A DNA stretch of 60,000 nucleotides from Strigamia acuminata (GCA_949358305.1 OX442315.1:15838427-15898426); one strand, 5' to 3'. Positions 11,707 through 22,352 are shown, counted from the stretch's first letter. A program made the numbers and translations. Notes: generated by a model from the letters alone, not told the origin.

Positions 11707-13017
11707 GGTAGGATGAAGCAGATAAAAAGGACCCTTGAAACAATGGTGGTTTTAGACCATGACAGACCAAACAATTTTGAACTCAAAGCATGCATCATTG
11801 CCAAATGAACCAGGCACCACTTTTCAAAAAAGGGAGCTGTTGATTCCCATGTACTGACTCCCACTTCCACATGGGGTTCCTAATGCGACTGCCGCAAAGA
11901 ACTATAAATCCACCCTGGCCAAGGGCAGATTGAGCATGAGTGGTATCGGCCTGGGCCTTTTTTTTTTTTACAGAATTAGCCCATTTTATACATTTGGGTA
12001 CTCGGCCCTTTGATCAATCCGCCCCTAGTCCTAGCCGCGTTCATTTTGCGCTGAATATGAAAAACTTCGGCCGAGAAACTGTTCAACTCAATCTGCATAG
12101 TAATTTCCTCCAGATTTGGAGTCTTCTGACAAAAACTTTTATATTCTTGTAGTTTTCCAAAAAAAAATTAAAAAGTATAATTTGTTCTCTTATTTTAGGA
12201 CGAAAACAGGCTGTTGATTGAAAACCAAATTTCCAATTTTTGTGTATATCCACCAATGATGGTCCACTTGAAGAAGAGTGATGCTCTACGGCTACCATTG
12301 TCACACAAAAACAAGCGATGCCAAAGGACCCTTGTTGATCGAATTACCAGCAATCTGATCAAATCAATGGAGGGACAATTTGAACTGGTGAAACAAGTGG
12401 ATTTACGAGATGAGATAGAATATTTCACTTTCGACCCAAACTTCTGGATTCAGACTTTGATTAAACACTGGACAGACAATACAGTGAGTAAATTAAAGTT
12501 TGTGCTACAGAACAACGTGATAGTGATAGCTTCCACACTGATATATTCAAGAACTAAAAGTTATTTAATCCAGGAAATTTGCACTCAGTATCAAGACGTT
12601 TATTATCTGTGCATCGAGTGTCTGACTTTTGGCAAGAAGACGGACAAATTTCTGTTCAAAGTGGACAAAAAATTCAATCACCGAAAAAAGTTCCATCTGT
12701 TTTTGACAAAGTGTAATAATTTTTCTGGATCGGATGTGGATGAAACTTTAAAATCAAATTTTGAAGTTTATTTGAAATTGGGCGGTCAAATGGAGCAGAA
12801 TTTAATATTCAAAGATCAAAGTCCGTTTCTTTTACACGACGCAAACAAACGCTTGAAATTTAAAGCAAACTACGAAGTAACTATCACAATTCACCCTTTT
12901 AACACACTAAAGATCAGTCATTACTTTAACAAGAATAAAGTATTTGCAAACACTGCTGGAACAAATGAGTCTGCAAGAACTTTTTTAGAAGTGTACAAAA
13001 ATTTTATATATGAGCAT

Positions 13018-13159
13018 GGCTGGACTGGGTCGGACTGTGTCGGGCCACAGGGACAGGCTACGTTGGGCCAGAGACGGTCCACGGTGGGCACGTCACCGGG
13101 CCACCAGGCCACAGGTCACCGGGAAATTCCCGGTAGCCCGCCGGGCGAGTCCAGCACTG
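13018..13159. mobile_element. GC-rich MITE inserted in exon 2 of family member 1
   Basis: A 142-bp block flanked by the 11-bp direct repeat TATATGAGCAT (13007-13017 and 13160-13170). The ends share an inverted GCTGGACT motif. It is strikingly GC-rich in an AT-rich genome, with recurring GGGCCA, CACCGGG and CCGGGAAATTCCCGG palindromes. The insertion plus duplicated target is 153 bp, so the host frame continues. Members 2-5 lack it. Confidence 0.85.
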
Positions 13160-13208
13160 TATATGAGCATCGGATAACAATTCCCAGTATAGAATATTCA
13201 AGAACATT

Positions 13209-13784
13209 AGCTCAGACAGGTCCTGATGCCAACCCGATTGTGGTACGGCTGAGGGAAACCATTTATTAGAATTTATTATAACATCTTGTCTTAAGTGTCT
13301 ATTGAATTTATTATTTGTATCTAGAGTTATTTGAGTTATTGAGTTAAATGTAGATTCATCTAAGTTTGGTTTGAATAAAGCCAAGTTAAGTTTAAATCTA
13401 AATTAAAGTCTCTTTCCTCATTCACACAGCTTATGTGGGTAGTCCCTTGAGGACTTAAACCCCACGTAATAAAGTGGTGGAGATTGCGGATTCCCCAAGG
13501 ACTGCTCTAAAATCAGAGTTAAAAATCCCAAAATTGCTAAAAATAGTGTTAAAATTGTTAAAATTCTTGAAAATTTAGTAAAATTGCAAAATTAGGCCTA
13601 AGAAATTAAGAAATTTAAAATTACAAAGTAAAAAAAAAAGTAAAAGTTAAAATTAATTAGTCAAAATTTAAGATTGAAAAAGTTAAAAATCAGAGTTAAA
13701 ATTTGAAAAATTGGCAAAATTGGAGTAAAAATTGGAAAATTTAGAGCTAAGAAATTAAAAATTAAAACCTTGAAAATGAGGCAA
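13209..13784. mobile_element. LTR-retroelement-like filler at the unit A/B junction
   Basis: Homology to family member 1 stops at 13208 and homology to the ACE introns starts near 13785. Between them is an AATAAA-containing stretch (about 13373), then CGTAATAAAGTGGTGGAGATTGCGG near 13466-13490 in which TGGTGGAGATTGC looks like a retrotransposon primer site. Low-complexity AAAATTG-rich DNA follows. No ORF of a retroelement remains, so this is a tentative LTR end plus leader. Confidence 0.4.
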
Positions 13785-14007
13785 TTAATATTTGATTTTA
13801 GTTTAATCATTCTCATGATTTTTCTCAGAGAGTGACATCAATTATCTAATGAGCATAGCTCTGCAGAAAATTGCCTTTTTGCCTTTTGGATATGTTGCTG
13901 ACCTTTGGAGATGGAAAGTATTCAGAGGTGAAATTAAGGAAAATGAATACAATTCCAAATGGTGGGAAATGAGGTACTGTACAGAAAAGAAAAATTGGAT
14001 GTATTTA

Positions 14008-14216
14008 CAGTCGGGTACAAAAAAAACTTTCCTTCAGTTTAGCTGTTTTAAGTTTATTTATCATTATTTGCTCGGTCTATCTTTTAATACTGTTGTTAGG
14101 GCCAGACGAGAGACCACGTCAAGATTGATGTCATTGAATCTCAATGGATTTTTATGTCACCTGGTAGATACACTTAAAACAGCTAAACCAAAGGGAGGTT
14201 TTTTTGTCCACGACTA
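14008..14216. mobile_element. Short Tc1-like MITE in the ACE pseudogene intron
   Basis: Left CAGTCGGGTACAAAAAAAA and right TTTTTTTGTCCACGACTA are inverted, with TA on both sides. Comparison with copy 1 gives the empty site (GTACAGTTGTAC). It lies 10 bp from the next element. Confidence 0.82.
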
Positions 14217-14226
14217 TACAGTTGTA

Positions 14227-14810
14227 TAGGGTGTCCCAAAAATAACGCAAGATTTGAATTTGCCGCCATTTGTGCCGTAAATTGTTGACAACCCTGAAAC
14301 AACAACAAATTGACAGCTAAGAGTTTAGGGTTAGGTTTAGGGTTAGTGAAAATGGAGTGTTACACGATACAACAACGTGTAACAATTCAATTACTGCAAG
14401 AGACATTTTCTGGTCATGTACTCTCTCGTTTCGGTGATCGGAATTGGCCCCCTAGATCGTGTGATTTAACACCATTAGATTTCTTTTTATGGGGTAATTT
14501 GAATTCAAAGGTCTATGCCAACAAGCCCACAACCACCCGTGCATTACAATTTTGATCACTGAAACGAGAGAGTACACGACCAGGAAATGTCTCTTGCAGT
14601 AATTGAATTGTTGCACGTTGTTGTATTGAGTAATGCTCCATGTTTACCAACCCTAAACACGTTGTTGTATCATGTAACACTCCATTTTCACTAACCCTAA
14701 ACCTAACCCTATACTCTTAGCTGTCAATTTGTTGTTGTTTCAGGGTTGTCAACAATTTACGGCACAAATGGCGGCAAATTCAATTCTTGCGTTATTTTTG
14801 GGACACCCTT
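14227..14810. mobile_element. Mariner-type foldback element with a transposase scrap
   Basis: Ends TAGGGTGTCCCAAAAATAAC and GTTATTTTTGGGACACCCTT continue as a long inverted repeat of well over 100 bp, flanked by TA (14225-14226, 14811-14812). The empty site is visible in ACE copy 1. The plus strand at about 14410-14555 encodes RFGDRNWPPRSCDLTPLDFF and then LWGNL..KVYANKP, the conserved third-catalytic-residue region of mariner-like transposases. The rest of the transposase is missing. Each arm contains telomere-like GGGTTAGGTTTAGGGTTAG (14327-14345 and its inverse near 14694-14710). Confidence 0.85.
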
Positions 14811-16177
14811 TACAATATGTTTTATTGATTTTATTCCAGGAAAACTCCAAGGCATTGAGCCAGCAGTGAGAAGACCCGAATCTAATTTTGATCCAAGAGC
14901 CAAATTTCACATTCCTGCTGATGTGGAATACTTGAGGTATTTTGCTTTAAGATTATAAACTAAACATTTAATTTCATTCATATTTTTAATCAAGGTACTT
15001 TGTTGCTGCAATTATTCAATTCCAGTTCCATAAAAGTTTATGTCTAGAAGCAAAGCAATATGTTCCAAGAGATCCTCAGAAACCTCTTCACAAATGTGAT
15101 ACATATAAAAGCAAAGAAACCGGGAAATTATTACAGTAAGTTTTATGTTTATGGATATTGGATACAGCTGGCTGGAAGTTTTGCGGGGCCTCAGGAAAAA
15201 GTTATTTGTTGGGCCCCAAAAGAATTTTTGATTTAAAAATCATCAAATTTTCTTAGAAATTTGACAGTGTGGGTCCTCTGTGAGTACACGAATACGTATC
15301 CATGTTATCCTTGGTTCATGCTTCATCTCATTCTTGGGTGGAACATGAGTCAAAGATGGTGGGTGATTAAATCGAGTTTGTCATTTATCCAATGGTGGCC
15401 TCAGGATTTTTATAGGTTTGCTAAAAATTACTTTTTGATTTCCAATCACTATTGTAAACTTCCCAGTTCCAAGATCGTAATAGCGGGCTCAGCAGCTGTA
15501 ATTATCCATATCGGTCTTTTGGTCTCTCTGGTTATTCTGATTTCTGCCTTTTGGGGGCCTCTCATTTTGTTGGTCCCTCTGCAATAGGTATTTTCTCAAA
15601 CTGTACTAATATATGATGTTTCTTTATTAGTAAAATGTTATCAATGGAAGAATCCCAACCGTGGCTTAAAGCAATGAAAAAAATAACACGGAATGAGACA
15701 ATGAATGCTGCAGCATTGCTGGAGTATTTTAAGCCTTTAAATGATTTTCTAATACAAGAAAATAAGAAAAATAATGAATACATTGGCTGGACAAGTAAGT
15801 CATCATATTTTCTCTTATCCACACTGCATTGCATGCCTGTTAGAGATCTTATTTTGGTTATAATTACCAAATTATATCTTGAATTAGTATAAGACATTTT
15901 TAAGAAATCTTTGTGACTATCCATAAGATACAATTTGTATCCAAAAAAACATGCATACTTGTAAGATTTTATTTGGACCTTTTAACAAATATGCTTTGGA
16001 GTGTCTGAACGATATCCTTAGGACAAGCTAAATACGGTTGGATATTTTTAACCGATCAAATGTCATTGTTTTGTCACAGGTGGTTCTACAATTTTATGGA
16101 GTGTCAGTCCAACAGCAATAACGTTTACTTCCATCAAAATTATATTTGTAGAAACGCAGACATTTCTACTGTTTTAA

Positions 16178-16661
16178 AAAAATATCTTTTAGAAGTCTGA
16201 TATAAAACTGGATTATTCGAATAAACAATTTTGTTAACAAAGGAATTTATTTTTGGAATAAATCACTAGAAGATGAGAAAATGAATTAATTTTCTAGGGA
16301 GAGTTGAGAACATTCTCGTCACATGAATCATCTGGGAGTATGGTGTGAGAGTCACATTACAAAGTGGACAAAAACACGTGACGATAACCCAAACTGTTTT
16401 TTTTTTTTTAAACCAATCTAAATATAAAATATTAGATGATAAATTTTATATTGGGATTTTTTTAAAAATTAAAACAAGTTTAAATGACTACTGTAAATGT
16501 GCCTATTTTTATTAAAGATATAAATTAGTTGGAAAAGCTATAGGAGATTAACGCAAAAATCGATTATTGGTTTAAATTTCACTAGGAAACATTAAATGTA
16601 TTCAAGATTTATTTATTTGATATAGCTAATGTCAGTCTTTGCTGTTGAACTTAAAATTTAC
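16178..16661. other. 3' flank of ACE pseudogene
   Basis: Aligns with 2559-2940 downstream of ACE copy 1. No additional coding signal is seen. Confidence 0.45.
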
Positions 16662-16796
16662 TCGCTTGCATTTGACAAGCCACAGTCTCTGTCTCGTGAC
16701 ATCACATGAAAAGGCATGATAAATGATGTTTGTCCCTTTGCTATTTCTCCATGTGTTGATGCAGCTGGCAACGGCGCAGACAGCATGATACACCAT
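16662..16796 (-). CDS. THAP-domain exon (N-terminal half of a C2CH zinc finger)
   Basis: Minus-strand exon of 45 codons from ATG (16796-16794) to a GTAAAT donor after Lys-Arg. It reads MVYHAVCAVASC, then INTWRNSKGTNIIYHAF, DVTRQRLWLVKCKR. This matches the first half of the THAP DNA-binding domain: CxxxxC pair, aromatic-rich strand and the conserved Trp. The second C-x2-H pair (CSxHF) should be on the next exon, which I could not find below 16662. An acceptor (TTTTTTAG) lies 8 bases above the ATG, so this could also be an internal exon. It could be a host gene exon or a remnant of a P-element-like transposon. Confidence 0.55.
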
Positions 16797-17020
16797 ATCT
16801 CCTAAAAAATTATAATATATATATAATTAAAATCAGTACGGTATACAAACTTCAAAACTTCAAAAATATTTGATCATTTTTTGTTCATAAGTTGCTTTGT
16901 TTACTTATTCATACCAATCGAATAATTACTTTACACCTGGTGTGCAAGTTGTGTGCACCGCACCGCACAAGAGGAGTGCCGTTTGTCTGCCCGAGATAAA
17001 AATATTGTCGCCTATTGCTA

Positions 17021-17476
17021 CCGTCTTCCCCCGAATAAAACACCATGGTGTTGTATTCGTAAAAAAACATGTAAGTTTGCAAAAAAAGGAAAATTGTTAA
17101 TATGTGTTTATGACTATGATTAAAAAAAAAACAATATCTTGTATGTTTTTATTTTTTGTGTTTTATTTAAAGTAAAAACAAAAATCAATAATAATAAACT
17201 AAATAAAAACGTACATGTGCTGTATCGGTTGCGTTTTGGAAGCGTACACTATACGTATTTCAAAGTTTTCTAAAAATTCGAACATAACACCATGGTGTTG
17301 CATTCGAAAACAATAAAAAATTCGAACATAACACCATGGTGTTGTATTCGAATATAACACCATGGTATTATAGCTGAAGTGGTGTTATATTCGAATTTTC
17401 GGTCAATGTTTTCAAACTTGCCATTTCGAACAAAACTCGAATACAACACCATGGTGTTATATTCGGGGGAAGACGG
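17021..17476. mobile_element. CCGT-ended MITE with repeated CACCATGGTGTT motifs
   Basis: Ends CCGTCTTCCCCCGAATA and TATTCGGGGGAAGACGG, flanked by TA (17019-17020, 17477-17478). Inside, the palindrome ACACCATGGTGTT occurs five times in a clustered, partly tandem arrangement at 17287-17460, with one more copy near the left end. No transposase. It shares the TA-CCG ... CGG-TA format with elements at 36770, 39295 and 49348. Confidence 0.85.
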
Positions 17477-18221
17477 TAGGCACTGATTATTAAGTGTGAT
17501 TTTGAGGCCCCAGAGGCTAATTTCCGGTCTGAGGGGCCCTTGAACAAAAATTTCAAAAAAATTTATTTTTTAAATATTATCTTTTGAATTTGGGGCTTCT
17601 GAAAATCGGAGATCCTGAATGCGACTAAAAAAAATCAGAAGGGGGTTGCCATAAAAGTTTTTGCGCAAAGGAGCTCTGACCAGGCCATATCATTGGCAGG
17701 AAGCAAAAAGAGAATTTAACAAGTCAGTGTCGTCACTTCCTGTAAGCATACGTTTTTTACCCACAGTCCATGATGCACTAGTGTTCGTCGAAGGTCTAAC
17801 GAACGGGTTCAGATTTAAATTTAGGAAATTCACCACAGCATCTTCGAAGAGCAAGTGCTCGATTAGCAAGTATATTTTGTGCCGACCACTTCACTACTAC
17901 ATCGAGTTCTCTACCAGAATGAATTTCGAGGTAAGAAATTCTCGCTTTACAGAATAAATCTCCAATAATGCATTGCATGCTTTTGAGTTCAGCTTCACAC
18001 TACTGTTTCTGCATATGACTATTCTGCTCACGAGTCAAGAATTAAATTTAGATTAAAACAACTCTTATTTTATCAAACATATCTTGAATATTTTAGCTTC
18101 GATGAAAAATTGAGTAGAGTGAGGCCCGTTTTAGGGTATTGTGCGCCCGTGTTTTTTTTTCTCGTGTTGTGTTGGCGTCCCTTCAGCCCAAAAAAAGCAT
18201 TTGTATGAATAATCCTTGTCG

Positions 18222-18390
18222 ATGAAAAAATGTATTTTCTGATCCAAATAATGCATTTTCAGACCAAAAAACGTATTTTCTGATCCAACAATGCATTTTC
18301 AGACCAAAAAACGTATTTTCTGATCCAAACAATGCATTTTTGGACCAACAATGCGTTTTTGAACCAAAAAATGCGTTTTTGGACCAAATA
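18222..18390. repeat. Minisatellite, unit B counterpart of 5930-6110
   Basis: Same ATGCATTTT/GACCAAA unit as in unit A, but with a different number and order of units, so the two arrays have diverged by gain and loss since the duplication. Confidence 0.75.
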
Positions 18391-18489
18391 AAATGGCGAC
18401 AAATTATTTTCCCCCATCTTTGACTCACTTCCCCCCCCCCCAAAGGATTTAATGTCCCTCATCTCAAAACACCACCAAGTTAGATATTG

Positions 18490-18651
18490 CAGTAGCTGCA
18501 TTCAAAAACTCTAAAACGTATGCAAAACTCGTTTCGTGTTTGTACGTGACGTCATTCCCATTGAATAACATTCCCATCTAATTCAATGACGTCACGTACA
18601 AACATGAAACGAGTTTTAGAGGCGTTTTAGAGTTTTTGAATGCACCTACTG
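18490..18651. mobile_element. Fully palindromic MITE
   Basis: CAGTAGCTGCATTCAAAAAC on the left is mirrored by GTTTTTGAATGCACCTACTG on the right. The arms continue almost to the centre (TACGTGACGTCATTC / GAATGACGTCACGTA around TTCCCATTGAATAAC...). The ends resemble those of 7912-8445. The dyads contain TGACGTCA, the classic CRE/ATF half-palindrome, by construction. Confidence 0.85.
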
Positions 18652-19711
18652 TCCTAATTTATGTTTCCCATAATAAAGGTTATAACGCCAACAAATTTAC
18701 CTTAGTGTTCCAATGTTATGTCACGTCAATGTTGTATATCTCCTCTATTATATTGTATAAGTCAGATGCATTTGATTCAGACAATATTCAAACAACACTG
18801 GCATCTACTCGACTCATCATTAACTATTCAGATTCCAAGTCGGATAGCAGTTCCGAGTGTGAGCCACCAACTAAATGGAAGGCATTTGAATGGACCAAGA
18901 TCAGAACATTTTCAAATGCTGAAGAAGCAAGAGATTACATCCGGTGTGTGTAAAAACTCAAGTGTTTTAATTATATTTGTTTGTTTTATTACGGTGTTGG
19001 ATTGGTCTTATTTTGTGTGTTGTTTTTATAGAGACTTTTCTTGCACCCTGTATATTTGGTTTATGGAAATTTATCCTTTATTAGTTTTTCTATTTGCGCG
19101 GTATGTCACATCTGGTCATCACCTGTCGTCACCCATTTTGATGACTCATTTTGAGTACCTTGAATTTGTTTATCTCCCACCAATGAGAGCCATTACTATT
19201 GTTTCTTAAATTTAAATACTTTGAAACAACTCCACAAATTGGGAGGAAACAAAGGTGCAGCCCGTGCTCCATTGCGCTTTTGTTTCCCTTATACATAGTT
19301 TGTCTCCCACCACTTGTGACGGGAAAACCAAACAATCCAAACGTACTACCAGCATTCTAAACATATAAGTGCTGTCCTGCAAAGCTCTTTGCAGTTGCAG
19401 CCCTGGAATGTAACTTTGGAGTGTCAGGAGGCTGCTCCCTCTCGATGACAGACCTTGGCATCTCCCGGCCTCATGGATGTAAACAACAACTTATCCGACT
19501 TCATAACAATGTCTGACAAATGCGGACGAATGAATAGATTGACTTATGAATTACCCCGTAATATTTATAAATGAGCTGCACACAACAACATATCTTTTAT
19601 CAAATCATTAACAATGCATTTATTAAGACTTAAATTAAGCCGAATTAGGTAACTGCATTTGTTAAGACTGACTAATTAAGCTGAATTAATTAGGTAAACA
19701 ACACATCAATA

Positions 19712-19990
19712 CACTAGGCGCATTCAATAACTCCAAAACGGTCGTTTAAACCCGTTTCCACGAACTTTTAAACGAGATTCTCGTTTAAAACCTCGTTTAA
19801 ATGGGTTTAAACGAGCTGAAAATAAAAACCTTTTTAGGTCGTTTAATTTTCCGTGTAACGAATTTAATTTTCTCGTTCAAATTGCTGCCGTGCCATCTTG
19901 GATCTCCGTTAGATCGATCGCGACGATTGGAGATGTAAGTACAATTTTGCAGCTGTTATTATTTTTTTTATAGTGAATGATGATTTTTTT
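19712..19990. mobile_element. Left part of a CAGTAGG-family element, inverted relative to unit A
   Basis: Begins ACTAGGCGCATTCAATAAC at the same flanking context (ACACATCAATACA) as the element at 7912 in unit A. The adjoining sequence, however, matches the reverse complement of the right half of the unit A copy (GTTTAAACCCGTTT, then CCATCTTGGAT...GTAAGTACAATTTTG). The right end was not found; the element runs into tandem repeats. Confidence 0.65.
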
Positions 19991-20070
19991 TGTTATTTGC
20001 TGTGATTTTTTGTTATTTGCTGTGATTTTTTGTTATTTGCTGTGATTTTTTGTTATTTGCTGTGATTTTC
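19991..20070. repeat. 20-bp tandem repeat, four copies
   Basis: The unit TGTGATTTTTTGTTATTTGC is repeated without change except for the last copy. Confidence 0.9.
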
Positions 20071-20132
20071 TATTTTTCTGATAATTTTCACTAAAAAACA
20101 TGCTGAAATCGCGAATTAAACACAATTAATTG

Positions 20133-21550
20133 CATTATGCAAACTAAATGTAATAAAACTAAATATAACGAAATATGGAACTAAATTTAATAAAATATCG
20201 AAATATGGAACTAAATTTAATAAAATATCGAAATATGGAACTAAATTTAATAAAATATCGAAATATGGAACTAAATTTAATAAAATATCGAAATAAATTT
20301 AATAAAAGATTGAAATAAGTTTAATAAAAGATGGAAATAAATTTTGCCATGGCCAACACACGCTCGCCAACACCAACACACGCTCGCCAATCGCCAACCC
20401 ACACGCTTGCCCTCGCCAACACACACTCGCCAACACACACTCGCCAGTCGCAAACCCACACGCTCGCCCTCGCCAACACACGCTCGCCATCGCCAACACA
20501 CGTTCGGTCGCTCGCCAACACCAACACAACACAAACTCGCCAGTCACCAACACACACGCTCGCCAATAACAAAATACACTCGCAAGTAACAACACCACAC
20601 CTTGTATACCTTGAGTGGAAAAGGCTTTTCCACTCATAAAATCGCGAGGGCGACCTGTTTCTCCGTCTCTTCCTATTCAACTGCATCGGCGAAGATATAC
20701 AGGAGTGTGGTGGTGACGGGCGAACGAGAAAAAGACTGGTTTTTAGTCGGTTTTAGGCCTTTTTTGATTGTTTGTTCGTTGCTGTGTGCGACGATTGGGC
20801 TTTTTTTGTTTATTTTCTCGGTTTCAAGTCGAATTGAATGGAGAATTTAATCGTTCAATGGTTTCTGTGTGTTGTTCTTTTTCAGGGCGGGCAAAAAAAA
20901 AAAAAAAAGTCATCCGCAACTGATCCGCAATCCGCGGATTGATTGTGGATCGGATCGGATCGACCATTCTGGGCATGCGGATCGGATCGGACCCGCATTT
21001 TCCGATCCGCACTATTTCGGATCGGATGCGGATTTATCAGAATCCGCATCCGATCCGATCCGTTAACAAGCTTACTCGCAAGTCGCCAACACACGCTAGC
21101 CAACACCAACACACGCTCGATCGCTTGCCAACACGAACACACGCTCGGCTTCGCCTTCGCGAGTGTGTTCGTGTTGGCGAGCGTGTGTGTTGGCGAGGCC
21201 GAGCGTGTGGGTTGGCGACTGGCGAGTGTGTTCGTGTTGGCGACTGGCGAGTGTGTTCGTGTTGGCGACTGGCGAGTGTGTTCGTGTTGGCGAATGTGTG
21301 TGTTGGCGAGGGCGAGCGTGTGGGTTGTCGACTGGCGAGCGTGTGTTGGTGTTGGCGACTGGCGAGCGTGTGTTGGTGTTGGCGAGCGTGTGTTGGCCAT
21401 GGCAAAATTTATTTTCATCTTTTATTAAATTTATTTCAATCTTTTATTAAATTTATTTCAATCTTTTATTAAATTTATTTCGATCTTTTATTAAATTTAG
21501 TTCCATCTTTCGTTATATTTACTTTTATTATATTTAGTTTGCATTATTTT
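20133..21550. repeat. 1.4-kb inverted-repeat element with CACACGCTCGCCAA arrays
   Basis: The outer arms mirror each other (ATGCAAACTAAATGTAATA at the left, its inverse near 21530-21550). Next come AT-rich tandem units (GAAATATGGAACTAAATTT, period about 34 bp at the left), then GC-rich arrays of CGCTCGCCAACACCAACACA variants (20346-20590) and their inverse (21070-21410). The middle, 20600-21065, is single-copy. It contains a GAGTGGAAAAGG/CTTTTCCACTC hairpin and a run of GGATCGGATC/GATCCGATCC palindromes (20940-21062). Many long but meaningless frames cross the arrays. Confidence 0.85.
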
Positions 21551-21597
21551 AATTTTGTTTTTGCTTAATATTGTGACAAAGTTTGACTTGTAATTAC

Positions 21598-21817
21598 GAA
21601 TGCATTCATAAAAATGATCAGAGCAGACCTTCGTTCCATTCGTAATTTTAAACTTTTTACCAACATCTCGTCTGATTTTGGCAATCCATTTCTTTTGACG
21701 ACCTTCATTTTTAGGCATAGTATGCCAGGTCACTTCTTTTGGAAAGTTTTGCGACGTGTTATAGCAACAAGGAACGCAACAGGAGAGATGAGAGCTACGC
21801 TTCTCTTCCGCAGCCAT
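21598..21817 (-). CDS. THAP-domain first exon
   Basis: Minus-strand frame from ATG at 21817 (MAAEEKRSSHLSCCVPCCYN) to a possible GTAATT donor below 21598. The C2CH THAP zinc finger is complete: a C-x2-C pair near the start, HTMPKNEGRQKKWIAKI with the conserved Pro and Trp, RRDVGKKFKITNGTKVC and the closing CSDHF (C-x2-H). THAP domains are DNA-binding modules of host transcription regulators and of P-type transposases. A longer open frame continues upstream of this ATG, but that part lies in noncoding-looking sequence. The 3' edge nearly touches the right arm of the 20133-21550 inverted repeat, so the exon may belong to that mobile unit. The remaining exons were not found. Confidence 0.7.
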
Positions 21818-22352
21818 GTTTGTTATCCTACCGTTGAAATTTACGGCGCCGCCACCAGATGTCGCGCGCGCTAAGTGAAAACCGTGTATTCCCGTGCTTG
21901 TTTGTCGTCGGTAAAAATAATGCCACCTAGTGGCGGTATCTATAAACTTTGGAAAACTGTAATGGCGGAACAATTACTGCTTTGTTCGAATTTCAACAGT
22001 GGTTTTCAACAATATCACGTAAGTTATTCATTTAAAACGGGTATACAGACGCAATCGTTATCAGCTGCAGATTACACGTAAGATTGATGTTTTTAACATT
22101 CCAATCGGTCAGTTTTTGAAATCAGTCTTTTTCAAATTTCTCACTGAATTTGCCATGCGGTCGCCGACTTTGGTCGACCATAAGGGTACTTTTTCTTGAC
22201 CAAATCGAAAAATAAAAATTACAGGCAGGTGCAGATTTTGATTTCCAGTCGAATGAGACTGGTTTCAAAATTTAGAAATCTCATTTCGAGATAAAAAACA
22301 GCATTTTTTGTTTTGCGACGAACATTTTAGCCTCCATTAAAGGACACTGGTT

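Larger units (their letters stand above)
10035..12198. other. Rest of intron 1 of family member 1
   Basis: 10380-11400 and 11930-12198 align with 22590-23632 in unit B, including the polypyrimidine and TTCTCTTATTTTAG acceptor. 10140-10215 carries a palindromic AGTGAGGCGCACCTCACC motif typical of a hAT element end. Two hairpin elements are listed separately (10723-10805, 11470-11706). The 11840-11930 part recurs in intron 1 of member 3 (about 31490-31600), showing that these introns share ancestry. No coding signal is seen. Confidence 0.5.
5077..13208 (+). pseudogene. Unrecognised gene family, member 1, truncated and interrupted
   Basis: Exon 1 is 5077-5088 (ATG plus three codons, MNFE, donor GTAAGAAAT). 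Exon 2 starts at 12199 after TATTTTAG and continues in frame (DENRLLIENQ). The 7.1-kb intron between them is full of mobile elements. Exon 2 matches members 2-5 up to 13208, then switches abruptly to unrelated LTR-like DNA and stops at 13269, so about 90 C-terminal residues and exon 3 are lost. A GC-rich 142-bp insertion plus an 11-bp target repeat (153 bp, 51 codons, in frame) sits at 13018-13170. The protein is Lys-rich, has no signal peptide or membrane segment, and matches no family I recognise. It is probably non-functional, although the frame is open to 13269. Confidence 0.7.
13829..16177 (+). pseudogene. ACE-like pseudogene, 5'-truncated second copy
   Basis: Counterparts of the last five ACE exons: 13829-13973, 14840-14936, 14995-15135, 15631-15794, 16080-16177. 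The exons encoding the zinc site are missing. Exon 14840-14936 begins GAAAACTCCAAGG where copy 1 has AAAAACCTACCAAGG. The two-base loss shifts the frame into an immediate stop (about 14856). Two transposons occupy the first intron. The remaining exons are otherwise very similar to copy 1, including the terminal hydrophobic exon. With no active site and a frameshift it cannot make a peptidase. Confidence 0.92.

Noticed and set aside
20299-21472. Several 80-178 residue frames rich in CWRA, THARQ or similar words
   Set aside because: They read through the CGCTCGCCAACAC arrays of an inverted repeat, with no start context, splice support or family match.
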